A DNA stretch of 64,000 bases, taken from NCBI RefSeq assembly GCF_910592395.1, contig NC_088319.1, forward strand, positions 10,602,001 to 10,666,000. Direction: 5' to 3'. Within the stretch, counting starts at the first letter, position 1. Each line of letters starts with the position of its first letter. The notes beneath the pieces are model-generated. The model saw only the letters and a program-made list of their open reading frames with translations. It made no database searches and was not told where the DNA came from. Positions 33,501 to 45,153 of this stretch are shown one piece after another. The stretch is from Lineus longissimus. Taxonomy: Eukaryota; Nemertea; Pilidiophora; Heteronemertea; Lineidae. The position numbers and the translations under genes were made by a program.

Positions 33501-36500
33501 AGACAACCGACAGAACAGCGACGAATAAAATCATCATCGTACCGCGTGGTAACCTTTTTGCTGGAGTTATGGAGTGCACTAGGTTATACGGAGACCAGAC
33601 AACACCCATTACCAGCTTTAGTTAACTTCAAAAGATGCGTCGATCGTTCTAATTGTCATTTATTATAGCTGAGTAGGCCCTATAGCAACCCTTAATGATG
33701 CATGTAGTCATGGTTGTCAAAATATGCAATTAAGCTCATCCTAACAGGTGCCTTCCTCGTCATTTCATTGATAAACATTTAAAACAGTTTTTTTATACAT
33801 ACAATGACAAATTTGATAATACATGTACCACTGACTAAACATTTGACCAATAACAGGAATTCTATCTATGATTTTATTACTCTCTCATGATTTATTCGTC
33901 TTCACAAACTTAATGCTAATTTGACCTCATTAGCTTCATCATTTTGATATATGGTTGAAGTGATGTCAGAATTGACGTCACGAGTGTTGGTAAACAAGCA
34001 GCGCGCGTATATATACAAACGAATAAAATTGATAGACAGAATGTACAGAGTGTCACAAAAAGGTGCCTGACTGAGCAAATTGCTATACATGCAGTGGATT
34101 TTCCACAGAATAAAATTGATGGTTCTATACATGTATAGTCGATCGATTATTTACGAAAGATCTGCTGCAGAACCGTGTTCTCTTTTTCATGCAATCTTTT
34201 GCGACGAAGTTGCTATAAAGTGGTGTCATATTGACGTTTTTATAGAACCAGTTGTGCAGACCCTTTACATCCACGCGCACCAGAACAAAAGCGAAATACA
34301 TGTACTACATGAGCTCCTTTTTTAACACACCTCAATTATTACCCCTTCCCTTGCCAGAATCTTGACCAGTGTGGGGATGGGGTTAAAGCTTTGACCCAGA
34401 CAACCTAATGTGGGTCATTTAGCATAATCCATGATTTAAACTGAGCCACTCCAATAGGCTTACCTGGCGAACAAAACCTGGGGGTATTTGGAACAATATC
34501 GAAAACAGCATCAGCTTGGTTCTGGGCCAATTTATTTCATTCATATATTCAAGTTTCATTATTTTGTATGAAATGACAATTTAGATATATATTAAATGTA
34601 TTGACCTAATACAAGTCCTCGGCGAAGTTTGGAAATTCGCCATGACACAGAAATGTGACGTTATTAGATAAATGTTTCGCAATGTGACAGAGGGCAAATA
34701 TATTATCGGGTCCATGTATAGATTATATATACTTCGGATGTTCTAGGCCGAATTTTCGATGAATTTTTCGATACGTTATTCCCCAATCGATTGAACCGTC
34801 GAACACCGAGATGACACTGGCTGTAGCACTGCAAGACCGCTGATAATTCCAAATTGAGGATCGGTATTATGATGGGTTCTGTAGTAGTGTACCATATAAA
34901 CTTTAAAGGGGTACGCTGTTCGTAGGCTGGTGGTCCAGGAAAATAGAAATGCAGTTATACACAATGCCGCAGTGCAGTTAGTATCATGTTATGAATACAA
35001 ATATGTGCAGAAATTTGGTATTTATATAGTATTTTGTATATCTATCTAAACATTGGCATTGTTGAAACATACATTGCTGGACGTATTACACAATTGAAAC
35101 TATCAAATTCTATAACAAATTTAAGATCTTTAAAGAGCGGCGTCGACAGGTGTTGCCAAATGTTTCTCTTGGGTTTCGTTTAGTTCTCAAGCCCGAAAGC
35201 TGCACGTGAAGGTCAATGCTGGATTTAAAATTCCTTAATTTGGAGATTATGGTACCGTCTAGATGACACAGTTAGATCCATGTAAACAATTGGCGTGAAT
35301 CCAAGGAAGAGAGCCAATTCGTTTAAACTTCAGATCCCATGTACCCTGGTATTCCCGGTGTTAGTTATCAACTGAGGAATTCCCGGTGTTAGTAATCAAC
35401 GACGTATAATTCCATATATCATAAATACCATGTCGAATTTAGTCACTGAAGTGAAACGATTATTTTTTGGTTACCATGCATTTTTTACTTAAAAAGAGCT
35501 AAAGCTCGTTGACTGCGAGTCATCTATCACATCTCGACCCATTAAGGGTTAAAGAGACAACTTGGGTGTTCCCCTAACTCAGGTTCCCCTATCTCAGACT
35601 CCCCTATCCACTTTTTGTTTGGTGAGACTCGGCCCTATATCTCTGGTTGTCAATAAACCCCCAAGCAGAGACGAGGTTTTGGCCATCATTTCAGCTCCCC
35701 CCGAGCGGTGGTGAGACAATCAATACAGACAGTGAGGTATCAATTTCTATTCTAAAATAACGAAAAATGTGGTTGAAATGCTTTTTGACAGCTTCAATTT
35801 TTGCGACAACCCAAGCGGTAATGGTTGCCTAGCCTGATTTCAAAACGAGGCTTCGTTTGCTTTTTGTGCATTTACACTGTAAAGTGTGGTTCGTTCTAAA
35901 TCCAGGTATTTTAGAATACTGTTTGGTGAGGTGAGGCCCTACCTCATGGTCGTACCACTTTTTGTTTGGTGGGACTTCCTATTTCAATATGTCTGCCTTT
36001 GTTTGCTGTGATTTTGTCCTGTATCAGGGGATTCATCATGTTTTAGGCCTATATAAGGACACCATTCCCAGTACGTAATTTACATGATTCAAGGCTTGTG
36101 TTTGAACAAGAACATAGAATAATCACATGAATAATCACGTTGTTGGGATAAGTTCATGAAAATTGCAAAGACATGTCCTAAAGTTTTTCTAGATTCCAGG
36201 AAGCTCTTATCAGACGCACATCCTGGAAAGTCCGTCGCCTAGAACCAATCCTAACATGACTTGTCTCCAGTGATGTTTTCAAGATGAAATTCCGCATCAT
36301 TGGAATACCCATCACATCCTCAATCTCATGTTTGTATACAGTAAACATTGTATAGTGTCTTGGGGGTGAAAATGGGAAAAAAACGTTTTCAAGAAAAATA
36401 CATATGAAGCATCCGAAGGTACACTATTATAGCCAGACCAGACCAGAGTCTTTCAAATAAAATAATTTGAAGGACTCTGGTAAGACCGAGTGAGGTATGT
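33500..36500. other. Gene-free stretch
   Basis: It contains two tandem units of ATTCCCGGTGTTAGT (35350-35400), a short CCCCTA(A/T)CTCAG tandem (35571-35612) and a foldback-family fragment (35640-35757). A TTGACGTCAC site at about 33971 is followed by TATATATA at about 34008, which is promoter-like, but no convincing gene follows. Confidence 0.45.
35640..35757. repeat. Fragment of the foldback family
   Basis: GACGAGGTTTTGGCCATC and AATTTCTATTCTAAAATA match the interior and outer ends of the element at 25072-25400. Confidence 0.6.
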
Positions 36501-36506
36501 TCATTG

Positions 36507-36753
36507 TACACTCCAGACGCAGTGGATCGGTCGAGTCAACATCCCGTCGGATGGCATTTTTTAATGACTATGTATTGCCTAGGGAGTCTAGTTTGCTCAC
36601 GGTTCTGACAGTTTATTTCACAAATTGCAAGTGTCCATGATTGACGACATGAATTCTGTCAGCCGCAGAACTGTAGACTCCTATGCAGTCCATTTCGTCA
36701 TCATGATCGTCGGGCAACAGGCCGAGGCTGGTCTGCAGCGTCGGGAGTGTGCA
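36507..36753. mobile_element. Palindromic MITE, complete copy of the ACACTCCGGACGCAGTGG family
   Basis: The left arm TACACTCCAGACGCAGTGGA to GGAGTCTAGTTTGCTC and GGTTCTGACAG is the imperfect reverse complement of the right arm, CTGTCAGCCGCAGAACTGTA to TGCAGCGTCGGGAGTGTGCA. The arms take up most of its roughly 250 bp. Half-copies lie at 10852, 33131, 33423 and 37365. Confidence 0.8.
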
Positions 36754-37364
36754 GAGCTGCTCTTGAATTAAATGTATGTTTAAAACAGGTTAAGTTTTGA
36801 CGGAACAGCTTCCGCCAGGTCATAAACATGCCTTGGTAATTTAGTACAAAAACGTCCAGTGCCAGACACCCCAATTGGAAAACAACTTATTTATACCACG
36901 GTACAAAAATATGTACACAGTTCATAACTATGTATGCCTTCATCTTATATGAAGTCACATAAGCGTCATAAGTACAAAAGCACTGTCTGCTCTTGAAGGA
37001 AAAAAGGTCCGCAAAACAAGTTCGGGTGCAGACTGGTGCGCAGACTGTACTTTTTATATTGCAATTATTAATGCCTGGCGTTTGGTATGTAACTACACTC
37101 AGCATTGTGCTATGTGCAGTGGGGTAATGGAAAATCCTTTCGGGGAACCTCTCTGCTTGGTCCAACACGGGATTTCCACCTTGACACACAAGCCTCAGAG
37201 AGCTCCGAAGGTCCTGCACACAATGGCACCAGGGGATTCGATGCTTGCTGTGGACAAGTGGACCATTTCTCTTATACCGTATCACTGCTCTTTTATATCC
37301 TGGAGGGATCAGACCACCTGGGCGGCTGGATGTCGTCCTCCCGACAGTGGGAAAGTGTTCGACA

Positions 37365-37447
37365 ACCAATGCAGTCCAATTCGTCATCCTGATCGTCGTT
37401 CCGTACCGGGCGACAGGATGAGGTCGGTCCACTGCGTCCGGAGTGCA
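37365..37447 (-). repeat. ACACTCCGGACGCAGTGG element, half-copy
   Basis: AATGCAGTCCAATTCGTCAT to GGTCGGTCCACTGCGTCC and GGAGTGC corresponds to the right arm of the complete copy. Long ORFs crossing this region on both strands are therefore probably not genes. Confidence 0.65.
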
Positions 37448-37449
37448 AC

Positions 37450-40400
37450 GGTTCCACGTTCTCTTCCACACGAAACTTCCAATATTTTTTTAATCGATTC
37501 CACCAAGCTGTCCTGATGCAACAAAATTGATCAAGGGCCATCAAAACTTGACAGCTGATCCACCCTAAGACTGTTGTTGTCGACCAGCCAAGAAAGGATC
37601 ATTCTTAGAGTAATGACGACTCCTGACTGATTTCACAGTACAAAGCCTGCGGACACAAAAAATATAACAGGGGTTCAAATTAATTCATATGTACTTGTTT
37701 TATTATGACCTCTCCTCTCTGAAATCATACATAGGAATCTTGATTTAAAAAACAAGACTTTTGAGCATACCAATAAAATTGATCAAAGTGATCGGTTGTA
37801 AAATCACTCATTATAAAAACTGATGTTGAGATTTGATTCTACACAGGACATGCAGGATGCACCAGAAAAATTTCGAAGTCAAACCGATCGGACTTAGATA
37901 ACAAAGGGGAAACTTTTCTATGGTGTACCTGATACATGTAGTGATATGTTGAAATGTTCTACTATACAACCTGTACTAAGTATTAAAAGTATCTTGAAAT
38001 ATCAATTTGACCCTTGGGTGTTTTCTACATGAATATTACTCCCACAAGTGAGTGCAGGTCTTTGTAACTCAGCAGACAGTTCTGAAGGCCACATCGAATT
38101 CCATGACATCATAAATGATACTTATGTGTGAAAAACTCTTAAAACTTGTTCAGGTCAATTCGAGAACCGAGACAAAGAGTTTTAGCCAGTTAGACAGTTT
38201 CCTCAGTTTTTTCAGGTATCCAGCCCTTATTACTGGTTCTTCCGATTGCTGGATCATGGTAATAAATCTTGTCTAATGTCCTTTGAAATTCTGGCTGAAA
38301 CAATCGTCATACTACTAGTAGTGGCACAGATGCTCAGAGAGTTCAATCATAACAAAATTCCCCCGACAATGAGGGTAGACACATCTATTTTCCTACAGAG
38401 TAGTACTCCTACTACCCGTGAATTCGTCTCACCAAACTTGTGAGCTCCTTTAAAGACTAAATATCACTTTAAATACAACACTAACACCAGGATGCCTGTT
38501 TCTGACAAATTTGACAAAATCTTCTTGCTAATGCACAATTTCTCTTCATAAAGAATTTTTAAAAGATAAATTGCCATGCTACCACTTGATGAACAAACTT
38601 TTTGAGACATTTCAATAATATCACATCACTATCAAATGCAACGATTTGATTGGCCACATTTACAAGCGATCGCCCAAGCGCGGTCCACTTCCTTGTTGAG
38701 GGTATGGATAACTTCACAACAAGAATGTGGACTAGCAGTTCCAACACGGAATGTTGTGATTGGGTTCAGATAAAACTAACCGGTTCCCAATAGGAATGAT
38801 ATCATGTCATATTCTGAATCTGATGAAAAATTAGGCACAACAGTGCTCGGATATGTTCAGACAACAAGAACTTTTTATTTGAATTATTTCACCAGTGGTA
38901 GCATCTTAGAATTTCTTCCAACAGAAACATGGTAGTTTACCAACATTTGACAGAACCAGAACTCCCAGCTTAAAATAATATGCCCGCTTTATAAAATGCC
39001 ATTGATACGACCAAGTGCCATTAAGAACATGGCTTAACCCTTCAAATAGAAATCCTAGCTAACTCAGAAAGTATTTCAGTACACGGTCGAGAAATATCAA
39101 ACTGTCTCAGGATCCATTCCAGCGTTTTTTAAAGAGTTAACCCATTTCTTGACAGCATTGCTCAAATCAGTGACAGTTTATAGAACAGACATAATGTCTA
39201 TACACTAATTTGTTTTACTACAATACCTTCACATATACATTGTATTTTTACAAGGGCAGGCAGGACCAGAGCCGCATTGCAATCGAATGAAACGCAGCCC
39301 CCAAAACACAACAAACACACACACATAAATTATAGGTGACAATTACAAAAATATCAGATGACGCTCAGGACCAGATTACACCCGGAGATCACATTAGATG
39401 TTTGACAATTTATTTACTCGAAGATGTAGCAGAAAGTTGTCTGCCAAAAACGATGTTCGACCACAATATGACATGTTGAGCCATCATTGGCCTTCATCGA
39501 TGAAATTGACGTCGTTATAATACTCTACTGAAGTTTGACTTTTGAGCCTTTGAAATGGGAATGTCATTTGAAAGTGAACTGCTGAAGAGGAATTTTCAAT
39601 AAAACATTAGAATAAAAAAACTACTACTCATAAAGAGTTTTGTCTTTTGTGATAAAGAATTTTTTTGTGTGAAGTGCAGAAAAAAAATTTCAATAAAAAG
39701 ATGCTTATTCCTCTGTGGTGAATTCAAATTGAGAAAAGATATAGAATTATATTCGATATTCCCATAACAAATAGAGCTGTTGATTCTGCCTGACAGGGAC
39801 AGCAACAAAAAGGACAGTTTCAAACAATGCTAGGAAATGGTGAATGACCAAATTTCCACGTTGAAAATTTCACACAAGTCTTCAAAGGATTTTTTTACAT
39901 GTACATTCAATTCAATTCAAGTAAAATATACAAAGACTGATGCTATTTTGGTACCAGTAGCACATAAAGATTTCAAGGCAAGCCAAGAAGCCAGCTCCAC
40001 ACAAATATTAACCCAGTAAAGCATAAAATTATTACCAGAAGGCAGTTTTTGTTTCAATGACCATTTAAGCACATGGTGATATTTTACAACTTTGTAACCC
40101 GAGATGGAGAGATGAATGAATGACCAGAAACCCACTGGTGTTCATTTGTGAAGACATTATCGAGAACTGCCAATACAAATGTACATTCATGACATTTAAA
40201 CCCATTTCTTCTATTTAAAACACTGCAATGAAACACATAACACATGGCCTGTCGGTCGTAACCCCAAAAAATATTATTTTCCCCAGGATATGAATTCCTT
40301 CAAAAGGCTGAATTGGCAGTTCTCAAAATATCCATGGTCCCTAGTTATAAATTATGAATTGAATGATCTCAAACTTTTGACCCGTTTTGAGGCAAAGCAG

Positions 40401-42190
40401 GAGCTATTTATAGGGAGGGAACTCTGCATCTTTCAAGAGATGCTATTGCTTCCTAGCTATAAATAGTGTTACCTCTGCTGCTTGAAAGGTGATCCGGCAT
40501 TGGCATTTCAACCCTCAGGTAGGCATGTTGATGGACATGTTTCACCTCAATCTGCACATGCCCATGCACATGACTAGTGTGGGATCCAAGCCTACTTGAG
40601 ATGAACACTGAGAGGCAAATTCCCACATACTTTGTATATATACTATGACTTATGTGTAGAGTAGACAATGAACTCATGCAGTAGACCTGCCTGAAGACAA
40701 AGACCCAGGAGCCTGGCATAGGAGGCGGATGACTGACCTTGGGAGGGCAACAAAAGTTTGAGTGGACCAAGACTTGACTGCAGTCTGAGTAGGACTGAAT
40801 CAATTATAAAATCTAATCTGTATCAATGAACAATATCTTCAGCAGTGTGGAAGCAGCAACTTGCTTGTTGTAGTTGAATAAAACAAAACATTATTCATAC
40901 GTTTGACAAAGTACTAGTAAGAGTTTCAGCCGACATATATTTCTGTTGGTAAAAATCAAGTTTTGGTAGCATTCACCAAAATTCGATTCAGATGTGTATT
41001 CTAATCTAAATTCTACTCTTGGATGAAGATGAAAATACCTTTTTGAATACCCCAAATACATGTGTGCATGTTAAATGGTAGCAATTTCACATCAAAATAC
41101 TGAAAAAGTTATTTCCGTAAAATGATTTGATTGAGCATGGCAAGTCTTTTGAGACGGAGCAATGAATAAACTTTACATCAATTCCGACTAAAACGGAAAT
41201 CACTAAGAACATGAGACCAATGTCTCAATTTTAAATTTCTATATATCAATGTCATGCTTTCTGAATTACCAAAGAAATTCAATGTAAGAGAAACTGGAGG
41301 TTTAAACTTGTATAGAATATTGGGCCAATGAGAAGTTTTTCTTGGAAACATGACTTCAGGTACCGCATGTGTGGACTTCCTCTCTTCTAAACAGAGGAGT
41401 GGACTCATTGACGAAAAGTCAATAGCATGGAGTAACCAGCCGCCTGCTCAAACTGAACATGTCTGAGTCAACCCTTAGTACAGCAGTTCCAAGTGCAAAG
41501 TACTTGTGGCATGATGCCAGCTATCAAGAAAAATCAATATTTTCCATGCATGTTTTGTTGAGAGGAATTTCCCCAGTTCATGTGCTAGTGGTTGGATCAA
41601 TTTCAAGCAATTTGGAAAAGAAACTGAATGTTGTTATGTACAATTTAGGTTTTGAAACACTGCATCAGGTGGATGGATCTAGGATTGATTTTAAAAGTTC
41701 TCAATGAAAATTTGTTTAAGTCATGTAACAATATTGAACATCATCACAAAAACTATTCAGAAATTCAGCTTTTACTTTGTAATTTTACTGATAACCAAGA
41801 CCTGTCAATGTTATGCTTTCAATGTTCTGCAAAAATCTGTTTTTTATAATTGATGAATAGACTTGATAGACTCCGACATGAATTATGGTTTGTATTAATG
41901 GGAGTATTGTGCTATTGAATACAAAATAGGCCACAACAAAATAGCGCAAAGGCTTGGCACACAAAGGCGAGAGAGAAATTTATAAGATAACATAAAGCAC
42001 AGATGACATCTTCTAATACCGTGAATGATGTTAAAGATTTTACAGGCCTTGGCTATGAATAGACTTTACAAAATGATCCACTAGTTTTACTGTGTCAATG
42101 TTTAAGTCGTTTGGTTTACAAACATTTGAACATCAACAAAAACAAAACGCATATTGTGACATAAAATGCAATACCCCAAGATTAAGTACC
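37450..42190. other. AT-rich stretch without supported genes
   Basis: Only short ORFs without domains occur. Unlike the DNA to its left it has few inverted-repeat elements. Part of it could be 3' UTR of the minus-strand gene at 42617-43189, but this is a guess. Two CTA(A/T)4TAG sites lie at 40404-40413 and 40457-40466. Confidence 0.4.
40404..40466. promoter_or_regulatory. Inverted pair of MEF2-type sites
   Basis: CTATTTATAG at 40404-40413 and CTATAAATAG at 40457-40466 are exact reverse complements and both fit the MEF2 consensus. They sit in a longer imperfect inverted repeat (AAAGCAGGAGCTATTTATAG, mirrored near CTGCTGCTTG), so they may simply be hairpin arms. Confidence 0.3.
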
Positions 42191-42616
42191 CAGAATTTAA
42201 TATTTGAGGAAGCCAGCAGCACAGGCAATAATGGTTGAACTTGAAGCAAGGACAGAAGTGTTTAAAATCTTGCACACTTTCGCGACCAAAACTCAGAAGC
42301 CAGTTCATAAATTAATGGCACAAATATATACAATTCAATATATACATTGCATTGTTCAACACAAAGCTGCCAAAAGGGCACAGGAAAAGTCCGATCTTGG
42401 GTCTTATTCTTGTCTTCTCAAAACCACATGCATCACGACATGGCAGAAATCTAACTGTAACTCCACATCAGACTGTCTGACCTACTTCCACGTGGGTTGG
42501 GTCGCGTCCGAGACATCACGATCACTTCCAAATGCTGCCTTGGCAAAGCTGGGCATCAAATAGGCACCAAAATTATACAAATAAGTTCAAGAAGTCTTTG
42601 ACTAGCAATAAAAACA

Positions 42617-43189
42617 TCAACACGGTGAATTTTCATCGTCATCGTGATCATCTTCGAATGTCTGAGCGTGCTTTTTCGCTGGAGTTTCAGAAGTTGGCGA
42701 ACTGCCAAGAGCGGCCATTGCTGTTCTACAACGGCGCAGCGGACAAATGTTTTGACTCCCGGTGTTTTCGTCTTCTTCGCGTATACTTTCCAACTGAGTT
42801 CTCACGAAATTTTCCTTATCACTGTCCGCTCTAACTCGCTTAGGTATATCCACACCATTCTGAGAGTCTTTTTTCTCGTTCTTATGATTGGTTTTTGACT
42901 TTTTGAACAAGTTGATCAACGAAGCCAACACCTTTTCGCGGCTTTCATGTTTGCCATCATGGCTGTTCTTCACGAATTCCAAGTCCGGCACAGATATGAA
43001 TTTCAACTGCGGTCTATCCACACTGTTTTTGCTCAAAGCAGGCAGAGAATTAGTTTTTCGTGGATCAGGGTGTTTCGACTTCTTATTTTCACCGCTATGA
43101 TGTCTGGCCCGTCGCTGCATTTCCTTCTTTCGCTGTTCGTACGAAGGGGCGAACGGCATGTAACCGCGTGTCGCGTTTGGAAACATCAT
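42617..43189 (-). CDS. Uncharacterised intronless protein, 190 aa
   Basis: The ORF starts at tandem ATGs at 43189 (MMFPNATRGYMPFAPSYEQR) and ends at 42617. I do not recognise the family. Residues 15-50 are rich in Lys and Arg with possible nuclear-localisation clusters (KKEMQRRARHH, ENKKSKH). Hydrophobic residues cluster around 66-95 (RPQLKFISVPDLEFVKN, KVLASLINLFKKSK). A KEN tripeptide (DSDKENF) and a Ser/Glu segment follow, and the tail is acidic (FEDDHDDDENSPC). There is no signal peptide or membrane segment. The composition suggests a disordered nuclear protein. A variant poly(A) signal (ATTAAA on the minus strand) lies at 42196-42201. No neighbour hints at function. Confidence 0.6.
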   Translation of the reverse strand: MMFPNATRGYMPFAPSYEQRKKEMQRRARHHSGENKKSKHPDPRKTNSLPALSKNSVDRPQLKFISVPDLEFVKNSHDGKHESREKVLASLINLFKKSKTNHKNEKKDSQNGVDIPKRVRADSDKENFVRTQLESIREEDENTGSQNICPLRRCRTAMAALGSSPTSETPAKKHAQTFEDDHDDDENSPC

Positions 43190-43717
43190 GATATCGTAAG
43201 GTGTCGAATTAATCCTTCTTCAAAATCTCTCGAAGTGTGTATCTGTGGTAAAAATAAACACGATCACAGTGTGGAGGGTGTCTGTCTTCACAATAGGATC
43301 AAGTCCATGCAAGTTTGAAAGTCCCGATTATATTGTATTCCAATGTTTACTTGACAATATCGGTAGAATATCTGGCGTACGGCGAACACACCAACCGTAT
43401 TGTTGATGGTTGTGAATTAGGGGCGGTTTAATAGCGCGCCACGTCTGTAGGGGTGGTAGCCTACTAAAGTAAACATATTACCAAAACACGATTTCCGAAA
43501 TCTCCCCAGTTGGGCAAAGTTTTATAAATAAACCCTCAAAAATAATCAAATGCGGATACTTTCAGTGTTTATATGCAAGTTAAGCTTTTTTAAATGAAAA
43601 AATAGTTAACAGAAATGTACCCTTGCCCCTATTTAATAATGGACTATTCTCCCGCGCACTAGACAGTTGCGCGCGCAGCTGTCCCTGAGGATTGTGAATG
43701 GAATTTTTTACCGCGGC

Positions 43718-43734
43718 TGACGTCACGATGGCGG
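43718..43734. promoter_or_regulatory. CRE plus GATGGCGG, candidate promoter
   Basis: TGACGTCA at 43718-43725 is followed directly by GATGGCGG, a YY1-type core. The pair lies about 530 bases upstream of the minus-strand ORF start at 43189, in a CpG-richer patch. Which strand it serves is unknown. Confidence 0.35.
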
Positions 43735-43739
43735 GCTAC

Positions 43740-44870
43740 ATATCATTACCCGAGGCCATTTTAGTTTCAGCGTCGCATAAAAGGTGACACCACAGTACGG
43801 AAAAGATATTTTATACTGGTCTTGTGACGTTTTATCACACATTGAGCAAGATCCTTGTGACAAAAGTCCATCATCATCATCATCAGGTGGGAAATCATGT
43901 GGGGAATAACCTTAATGACGGTTTTCCACGACCAGAAGATGATTAATGAAGTGAAGTTCTGAGGTTAAAAATGCCGTAACTCACCATTTTCATCATTTTT
44001 ATCAAAACACATGTTTTAGCAAGACACATTTTATTTTTCATTCAAATGAGTTGCTAACCAGGTGATCCACAATAAAAACAAACTGGGAACAGGCCGACCC
44101 TGATCTAGTGTTAATTACCACTCCTTTTTGTAAATGTGATCTGGTCACATTCCTGAGTTCAACAATGAGTCTTCTGAACAAATACATTTTACCTTATGCG
44201 GTGATTTGCCTTGCTTTCTGGAGAAAGCGGGGCAAGGGGTAGGCCTATCATATATGACCCAGGTCATATATAGCATAGTGTTTTTTATACTCCCCTTATT
44301 AACATAGAGTATGTATATCATAAGCTTAGATAAGCTTGACCAGACGCAAAAATCTCCGACAAGAAAACCTTGTGAACAAAATCGACGAAACCGTATTATT
44401 AACGAAGATGCATATATTTTGGCCATAAAATGCAGCATTTGAATATTTTATTGGGATGAATGCTGTAGTGAATACATAGCATTATACCTTGTTATAATCG
44501 AGGTACCAGATACAGCTTTTGTTTTATGCCTTGACAACTCATGCTTAGGCCTATCTGTCGGCGTTGGTCGTCTTGACGCACACCGATGATAAATCGGCAT
44601 GTGAAAGCTGGTATAGGCCCTACCCCAATAAATTTGTAACGGTTCTAGGCTAGGGCCTACTATCAACGTGACGGCACGAGAGAGGTCACAGCCCTATGAG
44701 TACGACTGTCTACCTCCAGAATAGCATGCAATATCCTGAAATGGAACTTTCCCAAAAGAATACAAAATATTTTCATTTATTCGAAGATTTTTTTGCCACT
44801 TGGATCGAGCGAAAGTGAATGCGACCGTCACGCCGTCTGGTGGGTATTCGCTCTACTATATTACAGATCA
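43740..44870. other. Gene-free stretch left of the Harbinger element
   Basis: No gene is supported. Short ORFs without domains. Confidence 0.4.
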
Positions 44871-45047
44871 TTAAGGCGCGGCTCCACCTGTCGAAAGTTT
44901 GCTGTCAGATAGTGACTGTCCAATGACTATCCCGTGGAAGTTGTTCAGCTAGTGGCTGTATGACAGCAATAGATAACTGTCCGAAAGATTGTAGGATGGT
45001 CAATTTCTGTCGTGTGGAAGTGAGCCACATAGATTATGCAAGTTGGT

Positions 45048-45055
45048 TATAAAAG
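45048..45055 (+). promoter_or_regulatory. TATA box of the Harbinger MADF gene
   Basis: TATAAAAG lies 98 bases before the ATG at 45154, inside the element, followed by GACAGTGC. It is well placed for the plus-strand gene. Confidence 0.5.
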
Positions 45056-45153
45056 TGTCAGACAGTGCTTTTATCGACTAGCACTTGCTCTATTTTGGGA
45101 TAGAACTGTCGTACAGATCCGTCGAACAGATCAGTGCGAGTTCAACACGAGAA

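Noticed and set aside
36887-37544. Long ORFs on both strands (up to 194 codons)
   Set aside because: They cross a half-copy of a palindromic repeat and show no domain. Openness on both strands reflects composition.
42644-43318. Plus-strand ORFs opposite the 190-aa gene
   Set aside because: Shadows of the minus-strand ORF, without their own features.
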